Below, one piece after another: positions 25,486-33,026 of a stretch of 36,953 nt of DNA. Source of the DNA: JAUWOY01 sp034431315 (GTDB lineage: Bacteria; Chloroflexota; Anaerolineae; VGOG01). Below the pieces are notes generated by a model, which worked only from the letters and a program-made list of their open reading frames with translations, had not been told where the DNA came from and searched no databases. The stretch's first letter is position 1. Each line of letters begins with the position of its first letter. The stretch covers positions 1-36,953 of the forward strand of contig DAOUDK010000088.1 of NCBI GenBank assembly GCA_034431315.1, in the 5' to 3' direction. The position numbers and the translations under genes are program-made.

Positions 25486-26195
25486 TGAAGAGCTTTTCCG
25501 GTTTCCCTGCTGGCAAGGTGCACTTCACCCCCTTGCCTAATCTGTTCTTTAGCAAGCTCCTGCCGGCCATTGATGACCTGGCCGAGCTGAAGGTGACTCT
25601 GCACATCTTCTGGCTGCTGCATCAAAAGAAGGGCTATCCCCGATACGTGAGCCGGCGAGAATTGGAGGCCGATGGAGTGCTGCTGGGGGGGCTCAAAGGG
25701 ACAGGACAGGAGCCCGAGGAACGCCTGGAGCAGGCTTTGGAGCGAGCCGTGGCCCGGGGCACCCTCCTCCACGTGACAGCCCAGCAGGGGGATGAACGGA
25801 ACGACTGGTATTTCATGAACACCGACGTTGGCCGGAGGACAGTGGACAAGATCCGCCACGGAGAATTGGAGCTCGAGGCCGTCATCTTGCCTGGCGAGGT
25901 GCGTCTGGAAGTAGAACGGCCCAACATCTTCGTCCTCTACGAACAAAACATCAGCTTGCTCACGCCCCTCATCGCCGAGGAGCTCAGGGACGCCGAGAAA
26001 ACTTACCCCGCCGGCTGGATCGAGGAGGCATTCAGGATAGCGGTGGAGCACAATGCTCGCCATTGGCGTTACGTGCGCAGCGTTCTGGAGCGCTGGGCAA
26101 CCGAGGGGAAGGACAGTGAAAAGGCTAGAAGAGGTTCTGAAGAAGATCGCCGTAGATACATCGAAGGGAAATATGCCGAATATATCGAACACTGA
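25485..26195 (+). CDS. DnaD-domain primosome-type protein
   Basis: A 236-residue replication-initiation protein. The N-terminus (FSGFPAGKVHFTPLPNLFFS, then LLPAIDDLAELKVTLHIFWL) matches, from memory, Chloroflexota DnaD-like proteins. The C-terminus is the DnaD/DnaB_2 domain (ISLLTPLIAEELRDAEKTYP to HWRYVRSVLERW), which binds DNA. It probably helps DnaB load through the next gene's ATPase. It is preceded by a repeat and no ribosome site. Its 3' end overlaps the dnaC-like gene. Confidence 0.85.
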   Translation: MKSFSGFPAGKVHFTPLPNLFFSKLLPAIDDLAELKVTLHIFWLLHQKKGYPRYVSRRELEADGVLLGGLKGTGQEPEERLEQALERAVARGTLLHVTAQQGDERNDWYFMNTDVGRRTVDKIRHGELELEAVILPGEVRLEVERPNIFVLYEQNISLLTPLIAEELRDAEKTYPAGWIEEAFRIAVEHNARHWRYVRSVLERWATEGKDSEKARRGSEEDRRRYIEGKYAEYIEH

Positions 26196-27537
26196 AGAAA
26201 TTCAAAGTTCAAAGCTCAAAGCTCAAAGCTCAGTTTGCCCTATCTGCAAAGGGGCTGGGTATCTGGTCAAGGACGTGCCCTTTGGCCACCCCGATTTCGG
26301 CCAGCTCTATCCCTGCCAGTGCAAGATCGAGGAATTGGAGGCCAAGCGCCTCTCGGACTTGCAGGACTTGAGCCAGTTGGGCAAGCTTTCCCGCATGACC
26401 TTTCAGAGCTTTAAGCCTGAGGGCATCGGACTCAACACCCAAAAGCGAGAGAACCTCCGGCGAGCTTGCGAGCGGGCTAAACACTTCGCCCAGGAATCGG
26501 TAGGTTGGTTGATTCTCAAAGGGGGCTATGGCTGCGGTAAAACCCACTTAGCGGCGGCCATAGCCAATTACCGCATCGCTAATGGACAGCCCGTCCTCTT
26601 CGTGGTGGTGCCCGATCTCCTCGACCACCTGCGAGCCACTTATGCCCCCACCAGCCAGGTCTCCTTTGATAAGCGCTTCGAGGAAGTGCGCGAGGCTCCC
26701 CTGCTGATCCTCGACGATCTAGGCACCCAAAGTTCCACCCCCTGGGCCCAGGAAAAACTCTATCAGATACTAAACTATCGTTACAACGCCCGGCTGTCCA
26801 CAGTGATCACTACTAATCGCGAGTTGGAGGAGATTGATCTGCGGCTTCGCTCGCGGCTGGTGGACCCCGACCTGTCAGAGATTGTCACCATCCTGGCACC
26901 CGACTTCCGCCGCAGCGGAGTGGGACAGGATCAATCGGAGCTTTCCAGCCTCTCTCTCCACGGTGACAAGACCTTCCAGACCTTCGACCTGCGCGCCCAC
27001 GAGCTACCTGGCGGGGAGCACGAGAACCTCAAGCGGGCCTTCGCCATTGCCAAAGGATACGCCGAGAATCCGGTGGACTGGCTGGTCTTCACTGGGCCTT
27101 ATGGCTGCGGCAAAACCCACCTCGCGGCAGCCATCGCCAACTATCGGCAGGACCGGGGCTATTCGGCCCTCTTCGTCGTGGTGCCCGATCTTCTCGACCA
27201 CCTGCGAGCCACCTTCAGCCCCCAGAGCCTGGTTTCTTATGACCAGCGTTTCGAAGAAGTGCGCAATGCCTCCCTTTTGATCCTCGACGACCTGGGCACC
27301 CAGAGTTCCACGAAATGGGCTCAGGAGAAACTCTTTCAGCTTTTCAATCACCGTTATAACGCTCACTTACCTACCGTCATCACCATGCAAGAGTCGGTAG
27401 AGGAATTTGAGAAGACAAATCCCCGCCTCAGTTCGCGCATTTTGGACTTCTCCCGTTGCACCATCTTCGCCATCATTGCCCCCAGCTACCGTGGCGGAGT
27501 GCGGCCTCAAAAACAACGGGGCCGTCGTAAGGGTTAG
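26116..27537 (+). CDS. DnaC-like helicase loader with two tandem AAA+ domains
   Basis: A 473-residue protein. A cysteine group (CPICKGAGYL, CQCK) at about 45-75 is followed by two DnaC/IstB-type AAA+ domains. Each has Walker A YGCGKTHLAAAIANYR (about 136 and 327), the identical LFVVVPDLLDHLRAT and Walker B LLILDDLGTQSST. A single-domain DnaC is about half as long, so this is an internal duplication. I chose GTG at 26116 because VKRLEEVLKKIA is a usual DnaC opening, giving an 80-base overlap with the dnaD-like gene; an ATG at 26173 is the alternative. A heptamer repeat is read in frame near residues 29-39. The message ends at the terminator at 27547. Confidence 0.9.
   Translation: MKRLEEVLKKIAVDTSKGNMPNISNTEEIQSSKLKAQSSVCPICKGAGYLVKDVPFGHPDFGQLYPCQCKIEELEAKRLSDLQDLSQLGKLSRMTFQSFKPEGIGLNTQKRENLRRACERAKHFAQESVGWLILKGGYGCGKTHLAAAIANYRIANGQPVLFVVVPDLLDHLRATYAPTSQVSFDKRFEEVREAPLLILDDLGTQSSTPWAQEKLYQILNYRYNARLSTVITTNRELEEIDLRLRSRLVDPDLSEIVTILAPDFRRSGVGQDQSELSSLSLHGDKTFQTFDLRAHELPGGEHENLKRAFAIAKGYAENPVDWLVFTGPYGCGKTHLAAAIANYRQDRGYSALFVVVPDLLDHLRATFSPQSLVSYDQRFEEVRNASLLILDDLGTQSSTKWAQEKLFQLFNHRYNAHLPTVITMQESVEEFEKTNPRLSSRILDFSRCTIFAIIAPSYRGGVRPQKQRGRRKG
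26202..26232. repeat. Heptamer repeat (AAAGCTC) inside the dnaC-like gene
   Basis: One AAAGTTC unit then three AAAGCTC units, translated as SSKLKAQSS before the cysteine group. A related array is at 35454-35485. Confidence 0.75.
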
Positions 27538-27546
27538 CCAACTTTA

Positions 27547-27585
27547 AGACCTCGGAGGTCTGGATAAACCTCCGAGGTCTTTTTT
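27547..27585 (+). terminator. Rho-independent terminator of the dnaB operon
   Basis: AGACCTCGGAGGT, an eight-base loop, ACCTCCGAGGTCT and then TTTTTT. The 13-bp stem is perfect. It stands 10 bases after the dnaC-like stop and before the convergent histidine-kinase gene. Confidence 0.95.
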
Positions 27586-27617
27586 GACGGTATTGGAGTT
27601 AGACAACAGGCTGGCAC

Positions 27618-29333
27618 TCACTGCCGCGGCATCTTCACTGTAAAGGTAGTGTCACCTGGCTTGCTCTTAACCACGAACTGGGCCCTATAGGGACTCAGAA
27701 GCTGATAACAACTGTGCAACCCCAGCCCTGTCCCCGTGAGGGTTTCCCCATTGACGGCCTTGGTGCTGAAGAAGGGCTCGAAAAGGTGAGGGATGTTCTC
27801 CGGTGGGATACCTACTCCCGTGTCGTGGAAATCAATGTAGACGTATTCCTCGTTACAGCGCGTCGTGATGGTGAGCACTGGCTTCTCGCAGCCCTCCATG
27901 GCGTCTATGGCATTGCTGATGATATTGGAGAAGGATTGGCTGAAGTCGCTGTAGAGGCCTTCAACATACAAAGGCGCCTCACAGAAATTGTAAACCTTCT
28001 CGATATAGTGCTTGAAGCGCGGATCCCCGCTCAAGAACTTCAACTCCTGCCAAAGCAAATCATTGATGTCAACCAACTGCTTGTGCTCCTCTTGCTCCTG
28101 CCGGCTCTTGTACATCAGGTTATCAATGATCTCCTCCATGGTTTTGCCCCCCCGCTCGATGGCGAACAGCTCCTGACGTATGTTATCATATACCTCGGCA
28201 ATGTTGGGGGGCATCTCCGACTTACGGCCACCCCTCTGGCTCAGGAGGGCTGGTAGCATCTCCTCGAAGCATTCTCGTGCCTCTTCGAAGACAAGCTGAG
28301 TCCTGCCCCTGATGACTGTCAGCGGAGTGAGAAGATTGTGGGCGATTCCCTGGGCCAACCGCCCAATGGCCGAGAGCTTCTCAGCTTGTACAAGTTGGGC
28401 CTCCAGTCGTTTTCGCAGGGTGATGTCCTGGACGATTTGCACCAGCCTGACCACATTACCCTTCAAGTCTCGCAAGGGATGGGTAGACAGGTGCAGGTCT
28501 TTTTTTAGCATAGGCTCTCTCACTTCAACGGTTTGAGGTTCCCCTGTCCGCATCGTCTCAATCTGGGGGCAGTAGTCGGGAGGTTCATCCCGATCGTGTA
28601 AGACTCGGTAGCATTTCTGGCCGATGAGCTTGGCCGGTGTAGTGCCTAGCATCTTGGCAAAGGCAACGTTTACCCGGAGGATGTTGAATTCTTCGTCCAG
28701 CATGAAGATGCCTTCGGTGATAGCGTCGAAGATTTCCTCCCATTCCCTCTTGGCACGAACCACGTTCTGGAACGTCTGCGCGTTCTCGATGGCTGTCCCG
28801 ATCTGCTGGCCAAGGGTCACCAGCAAGTTAACCTCTTGAGAATTTGGAGTGCGGCCTCGGCTGAAGACATTCATAATCCCCAGCAGGTTCCCGTTGGCGC
28901 TCAGGGGCACGCTGACGTAGGAGCGAAACCCTTCTCTGTCTCGCAAGAATCTGCCAAGCCGAGGATATTCGGAAATCTCCTGTACCACCACGAGTCTTTC
29001 CAGCTCAGGGGTCACGGCCGGAAAATCGTGCCCGGCTTTCATGGTGATCAACTCTCGGGTAAATTCGCCTCCCATTCCGCGCTGAGCTTTTAATACAAAC
29101 TCCCCCCTGGCTTCATTTAACAGGAAGATAAACCCCGTCTCTAGTCCCATTGAGGACAACGCAATATCCAGGGCCTTCTCCAGGATCTCCCGTAGATCAA
29201 GTGACGGGCCGACCTCGACGCTGATTTTGTTGAGAGCGACGAATTCCTCCTCTCTGGACAGTAGCGCATTATTTACTCCCTCTAGTTCGGCAATCTTCTC
29301 CTCCAGATTGTCAAGCAATGCCTCTTTTTCCAT
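27618..29333 (-). CDS. Cytoplasmic GAF-PAS histidine kinase
   Basis: A 571-residue soluble sensor kinase. After a short coiled coil come a GAF domain (about 30-185), a PAS domain (about 195-305) and the kinase core: AIGRLAQGIAHNLLTPLTVI (H at about 330), SNIISNAIDAMEG (N box), HDTGVGIPPENI (G1) and GTGLGLHSCYQL (G2). The H is followed by N instead of the usual E or D. I chose the ATG at 29333, after GAGGAGGGAAG; the longer frame overlaps the upstream gene. It ends close to the convergent terminator. The receiver-HD-GYP gene upstream is 26 bases away, so the two probably form one signalling unit. Confidence 0.93.
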   Translation of the reverse strand: MEKEALLDNLEEKIAELEGVNNALLSREEEFVALNKISVEVGPSLDLREILEKALDIALSSMGLETGFIFLLNEARGEFVLKAQRGMGGEFTRELITMKAGHDFPAVTPELERLVVVQEISEYPRLGRFLRDREGFRSYVSVPLSANGNLLGIMNVFSRGRTPNSQEVNLLVTLGQQIGTAIENAQTFQNVVRAKREWEEIFDAITEGIFMLDEEFNILRVNVAFAKMLGTTPAKLIGQKCYRVLHDRDEPPDYCPQIETMRTGEPQTVEVREPMLKKDLHLSTHPLRDLKGNVVRLVQIVQDITLRKRLEAQLVQAEKLSAIGRLAQGIAHNLLTPLTVIRGRTQLVFEEARECFEEMLPALLSQRGGRKSEMPPNIAEVYDNIRQELFAIERGGKTMEEIIDNLMYKSRQEQEEHKQLVDINDLLWQELKFLSGDPRFKHYIEKVYNFCEAPLYVEGLYSDFSQSFSNIISNAIDAMEGCEKPVLTITTRCNEEYVYIDFHDTGVGIPPENIPHLFEPFFSTKAVNGETLTGTGLGLHSCYQLLSPYRAQFVVKSKPGDTTFTVKMPRQ

Positions 29334-29359
29334 CTTCCCTCCTCGGTTCATCAAACCGC

Positions 29360-31153
29360 TTAGCTGGGACGGCGCACATCGCCTGTTAGCCATCCGACTT
29401 GATCACGATCCTTCGTCTCTCGTTCGAACTTGAACCCTTTCTGTTTGAAGAGCTTCAAGCAAGCGCCTACCGCCCCAGGATCATAAAGGGCACCCCTATT
29501 CTGTGAGATCTCCTCCAGGGCCTTATCTAACCCACGAGCCGCTCGGTAAGGCTGGTGAGAGGACATAGCGTCAACGACATCAGCTACGCCAATGATTCTT
29601 GCTTCCAGCAAGATCTCATCACCCGACAGCCCTTGAGGATACCCAGAGCCATCTAGCCTTTCGTTATGTTGAAGCACGATTTCGGCCACCGGCCAGGGGA
29701 ATTCTACGGCCTTCAATATGTCGTAACCGATTTGGGGGTGAGCCTTAATGATGCCGTATTCGAGGTCGCTTATCCCATTGGGATTACTGAGAATTTCAAG
29801 AGGTACACTTATCTTGCCGACATCATGAATCAGCCCCGCCACACGGATCCCTTCGATCTGCTCCTCAGGAAGGCCCATCTCCTGGGCGATGGCACAGGCC
29901 AATTGGGTTACCCGCTGTTGATGACCAGCCATATAGGGATTCCTCGTCCTGATCGCCGATGCCAGGGCCTGCACCGTTTCATCGAAGGTTCTTCGCAATC
30001 TCTCGAGACTTTGCTGAAGCTCTTCCTCCACCTGCTTGTGCTCGGTGACGTCGGTGAAAACGGTCAGGGTGCCAGCGAAGCGACCTTCCTCAACCCGGGG
30101 GCTGCCGCTGACCAGGACGGGAACCAGCGTGCCGTCCTGGCGGACGAGCTGGAGTTCGTAGCGGTCGGCTTCGCCGTGCATGCGCCGTTCGTGGGCCGCC
30201 TGGACGCTTGGGTGCTGACCGGACGGAACGATGGCCGTCCAGTGCTGGCCCACCAGCTCTTCGGGCGAGTAGCCCAGCAGGTCAGCCGCAGCCGGGTTGA
30301 CGAAGATAATGCACCCCTCCGCATCCTCCACGGCGATGCCTTCGGCCATGTTCTGGACGATGCCCTCGTTGAAGTCTTTCAGCCGCCGAATCTCCCCCTC
30401 CGCCTGCTTGCGGTCAATGATTCCTTGTTGAAGTTGTTCATTCATCTTTTGTAGTTCGCGCTGCGTCTTGACGAGCTTTTGGTTTTGTTGGACAGCGTTA
30501 TCATACGTGGAAAGAAGGAGATTCAATATCTGTTGACGGTCTGAGGTTATGACGTGACGTTCGCCGTCAAATATAACTTCCAGCTCCTCTTCCGCCCCAT
30601 CGTTTTTCTGTCGAACCGGCCTTGCAAGAGCAGATTCGACCTGGGACAGGAGATGATTTTCATAGTACGGTTTGGTGAGATAGTAGTCCACCCCCGCTTT
30701 GAGCGCCCGGATAACGTCTTTGGTATCCGATAGTACTGTGAGCAGTATGACTGGAATGTCCCTGAGCACGCCGTCGTGCTTGATCGCCTGGCACATCTCA
30801 TAGCCATCCATCCCCGGCATAATAATGTCGGAAATAATGAGATCCGGCTCACGCTCGCGCGCTGCGGCGAGGGCCTCTTGGCCGTTGGTAGCAACCGTGA
30901 CCCAGTAACCACGCTCCTGGAGCAAGTTCTTAAGCCGGGCAACTTGAACCAGGCTGTCCTCGACGATCAAAATGCGCTTGTTCGCGATACCCCTCCCCAC
31001 AGCCATCTCTTGCAGCCGCTCTGGGTATTCCGGCAGCGATTCTTTGCCCCACCGGCGCTCGATGCCCATCACTTCCAATTCGGCGACCCGTTGGCGCAAT
31101 TCCGCTAACTCATTCATGAATAGTGGCTCCTTTGTCTTATTTTGATCTGTCAT
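29360..31153 (-). CDS. Receiver-PAS-HD-GYP response regulator
   Basis: A 597-residue protein with a receiver domain (about 60-185, phospho-acceptor Asp near 109 in LIISDIIMPGMDGYEM, Lys in LTKPYYE), a coiled coil, a PAS domain and a C-terminal HD-GYP domain. The last has LIHDVGKISVP, HPQIGYDIL, HNERLDGSGYPQGLSGDEIL and GVADVVDAMSSHQPYR, the residues of a metal-dependent cyclic-di-GMP phosphodiesterase. The second H of the usual HHE is N here. I chose the ATG at 31153 with GGGAGGCGTACAAG upstream. It is upstream of the GAF-PAS kinase in the same direction. Confidence 0.93.
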   Translation of the reverse strand: MTDQNKTKEPLFMNELAELRQRVAELEVMGIERRWGKESLPEYPERLQEMAVGRGIANKRILIVEDSLVQVARLKNLLQERGYWVTVATNGQEALAAAREREPDLIISDIIMPGMDGYEMCQAIKHDGVLRDIPVILLTVLSDTKDVIRALKAGVDYYLTKPYYENHLLSQVESALARPVRQKNDGAEEELEVIFDGERHVITSDRQQILNLLLSTYDNAVQQNQKLVKTQRELQKMNEQLQQGIIDRKQAEGEIRRLKDFNEGIVQNMAEGIAVEDAEGCIIFVNPAAADLLGYSPEELVGQHWTAIVPSGQHPSVQAAHERRMHGEADRYELQLVRQDGTLVPVLVSGSPRVEEGRFAGTLTVFTDVTEHKQVEEELQQSLERLRRTFDETVQALASAIRTRNPYMAGHQQRVTQLACAIAQEMGLPEEQIEGIRVAGLIHDVGKISVPLEILSNPNGISDLEYGIIKAHPQIGYDILKAVEFPWPVAEIVLQHNERLDGSGYPQGLSGDEILLEARIIGVADVVDAMSSHQPYRAARGLDKALEEISQNRGALYDPGAVGACLKLFKQKGFKFERETKDRDQVGWLTGDVRRPS

Positions 31154-31243
31154 CTTGTACGCCTCCCAAAACACGTGGCTGCTTCCAGGGGCGACTGCAA
31201 GGACGCGCCGCTACTTCTCGGGCAAGGCCCTGGACCGTTTTGG

Positions 31244-31468
31244 CTACCGAACTTCAGATTTGCCCTCTGATTCCCGCCGGTGAGAAGATACGCGGCTCTC
31301 CTCGAGGTATTCGTTCAACATCTTCAGGCTGTACCTGCGATGACCACCTGGAGTGCGGTAGGGAATCAAACTCTCGTCCCTCTCCATCCTTCTCAGAGTG
31401 TACAGGCTCACCCGCAGATAGTCGGCGGCCTCCTTCGCTGTAAGGATGGTCATTTCCTCTTCTACCAT
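31244..31468 (-). CDS. MerR/excisionase-type HTH protein, paralogue 2
   Basis: A 74-residue helix-turn-helix protein. LTAKEAADYLRVSLYTLRRM and the wing IPYRTPGGHRRYS are the signatures of the helix_turn_helix_17/MerR-like group used by phage Xis proteins and small regulators. The ATG at 31468 follows AGGAGGGTGAT. It is a paralogue of the neighbour at 31683, sharing AKEAADYLRVS/AREAAKYLRVS and PYRTPGGHRRYSL. No integrase or phage gene is present. It may regulate the HD-GYP/kinase genes downstream (inferred). Confidence 0.85.
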   Translation of the reverse strand: MVEEEMTILTAKEAADYLRVSLYTLRRMERDESLIPYRTPGGHRRYSLKMLNEYLEESRVSSHRRESEGKSEVR

Positions 31469-31610
31469 ATCACCCTCCTGCTTACTACTGGCGGACCGGC
31501 GAGCTGGCGGTGAACGTCGCTCCCCAGCTCATCTTGCTTGCCACCTTGATGCTTCCCCCATGCCACTGAGCAAACTCATCAAACCGGGATCTGATCTCCT
31601 GGCAGGGGAT

Positions 31611-31670
31611 ACGTGAAACGTCAAACGTGAATTACCTGGCACGGAACACGCAACACGTCTTCACGTCTGG
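31611..31670. repeat. Heptamer-type repeat between the two HTH genes
   Basis: Units ACGTGAA, ACGTCAA, ACGTGAA and, after a spacer, ACGGAAC, ACGCAAC, ACGTCTT. The period is seven and the two halves are partly inverted, as in the other arrays. Confidence 0.6.
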
Positions 31671-31682
31671 CTTGTCCTTCTC

Positions 31683-31877
31683 CTATCGGCGGGAAGACCT
31701 GCGGCTATTGTTGAGGTATCGGTTCAACATCCTGAGACTGTACCTGCGATGCCCCCCAGGAGTGCGGTAAGGCACCAATCCACCATTGCTCTCCATCCTG
31801 CTCAGGGTGAACATGCTCACCCGCAGGTACTTCGCAGCTTCCCTGGCGGTCATGAGGCTTACCCTATCCTTTGCCAT
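31683..31877 (-). CDS. MerR/excisionase-type HTH protein, paralogue 1
   Basis: A 64-residue HTH protein starting MAKDRVSLMTAREAAKYLRV, with the recognition helix VSMFTLSRM and wing VPYRTPGGHRRYSL. I chose the ATG at 31877 because AAAGGAGGTGTGAAA lies upstream; the longer frame reads through the promoter and operator. An extended -10 promoter lies at 31957 and a palindrome TTGTCC-N6-GGACAA at 31910 between them, suggesting autoregulation. The C-terminus is rich in basic residues. Confidence 0.85.
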   Translation of the reverse strand: MAKDRVSLMTAREAAKYLRVSMFTLSRMESNGGLVPYRTPGGHRRYSLRMLNRYLNNSRRSSRR

Positions 31878-31909
31878 TTTCACACCTCCTTTCCTTGCCT
31901 GCCGAAGAG

Positions 31910-31927
31910 TTGTCCAAAAGCGGACAA
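31910..31927. promoter_or_regulatory. Operator-like palindrome TTGTCC-N6-GGACAA
   Basis: A perfect 6-bp inverted repeat between the promoter and the start of the HTH gene; another half-site (TGTCC) lies near 31972, over the promoter's upstream edge. It could be the binding site of the HTH protein itself (inferred). Confidence 0.5.
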
Positions 31928-31956
31928 AACGGCTGTAAATTATCTGAACTGTTTGC

Positions 31957-31965
31957 ATTATAGCA
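31957..31965 (-). promoter_or_regulatory. Extended -10 promoter of the HTH gene pair
   Basis: The minus strand reads TGCTATAAT, a perfect -10 with the TGN extension. No good -35 is seen at 17 bases. It faces the HTH gene, about 75 bases away. Confidence 0.55.
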
Positions 31966-31969
31966 AATT

Positions 31970-32314
31970 CTGTCCAGGTTTGGGGTGAAGGAAGCGTTAA
32001 TTCGGCATTAATTTGGCGTGAACGAGGTAGGGCTCCCAGTGAGACTGCTCCGTGTTCAAAGGGATAGCGCGGATTCTGTACCCTGGCCTATGCCCTTAAG
32101 AGGATGGAGAACTCATCGGGTGCAAATGGGTTCAGAGGCGAAAGAGTTATTGGGGGGCAGATGAGGATTGGGGCGCAGCTACCTGATCGGGGGCGTCGTG
32201 CCTTGGATCCCGTTCGGAAACCCCTAAAAGTAAACGCTAGTCCAATGGTGGACTAGCGTCTAGGGGAAGAGTTTTGAGTTTTCGGACAGGTTCGAATTGC
32301 CAGGCTCCAGATCG
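31970..32314. other. Intergenic stretch with a terminator only
   Basis: These bases lie between the HTH promoter and the response-regulator gene. No coding frame is supported. The left part is featureless; the right part holds the terminator hairpin at 32221-32266. Confidence 0.5.
32221..32266 (-). terminator. Terminator after the response-regulator gene
   Basis: ACGCTAGTCCA-ATGG-TGGACTAGCGT, a perfect 11-bp stem, with outer CCCCTA/TAGGGG arms. Read on the minus strand, the stem is followed by TTTACTTTT, which can serve as an interrupted U-tract. Confidence 0.75.
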
Positions 32315-33004
32315 CTATGCAGCGACGATATAGCCGTGGCGGGAGATGGTTTTGATATAGGTAGGGTCGGTGGGCGAGGGTTCGATCTTGGCCCGGATGT
32401 TCTTGATATGGGCTCTGACCAGGTTAGGGTCGCCTGTGCCTGGGGGATATTCCCACACCTCTTGCAGCAATCTCTCGGTGGAGATTACCTCTCCGGCGTG
32501 CTTCATCAGATAGTAGAGCAACTCAAACTCTACCGGAGTAAGGAGAAGGACGTGGCCGTCCACGTTTAATTTGAAGGTGCGGGGATCGAGGGAGAGGGTG
32601 CCAACTTCCAGGGGGGCTTTGGGCGCCTCACTTGGCATACTGCGGCGCAGAAGGGCTCTCACCCGCAGCTCTAGCTCTCGGAGGTCGAAGGGCTTCGTCA
32701 GGTAGTCATCGGCCCCGGCCTCGAAGCCTTCAATTTTATTCTCGATTTTGCCTTTGGCCGTCAAGAACAGGATAGGCACAGAAGCCACGTTGGGGAGAGT
32801 GCGGATGCGTTGGCAGACCTCAATGCCATTCATACGGGGCATCATGATATCCAGCACCACCAAGTCGGGACACTGTTGTTTGATCAGTTGCAGGGCCTGA
32901 GCACCACCGTAAGCGACAACCACCTCGTGGTCCTTGCGCCGAAGGGTGCGCTCTACTGTCCCAGCAACATCTCGGTCATCATCAACGACTAGGATACGGG
33001 CCAT
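32315..33004 (-). CDS. OmpR/PhoB-type response regulator
   Basis: A 229-residue two-domain regulator. The receiver has DDD near the start, D52 in LVVLDIMMPRMNG as phospho-acceptor and Lys in DDYLTKPF. The C-terminal winged helix has TPVEFELLYYLMKHAGEVIS and the recognition helix PNLVRAHIKNIRAKIEP. The ATG at 33004 follows GGAGGTGACCC. It lies 22 bases downstream of the membrane histidine kinase and is its likely partner. The stimulus and targets are unknown. Confidence 0.95.
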   Translation of the reverse strand: MARILVVDDDRDVAGTVERTLRRKDHEVVVAYGGAQALQLIKQQCPDLVVLDIMMPRMNGIEVCQRIRTLPNVASVPILFLTAKGKIENKIEGFEAGADDYLTKPFDLRELELRVRALLRRSMPSEAPKAPLEVGTLSLDPRTFKLNVDGHVLLLTPVEFELLYYLMKHAGEVISTERLLQEVWEYPPGTGDPNLVRAHIKNIRAKIEPSPTDPTYIKTISRHGYIVAA

Positions 33005-33026
33005 GGGTCACCTCCAGAATAAAGGA

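Noticed and set aside
31683..31958. The two HTH genes as excisionases of a prophage
   Set aside because: No integrase, phage structural gene or attachment-site pair is visible nearby.
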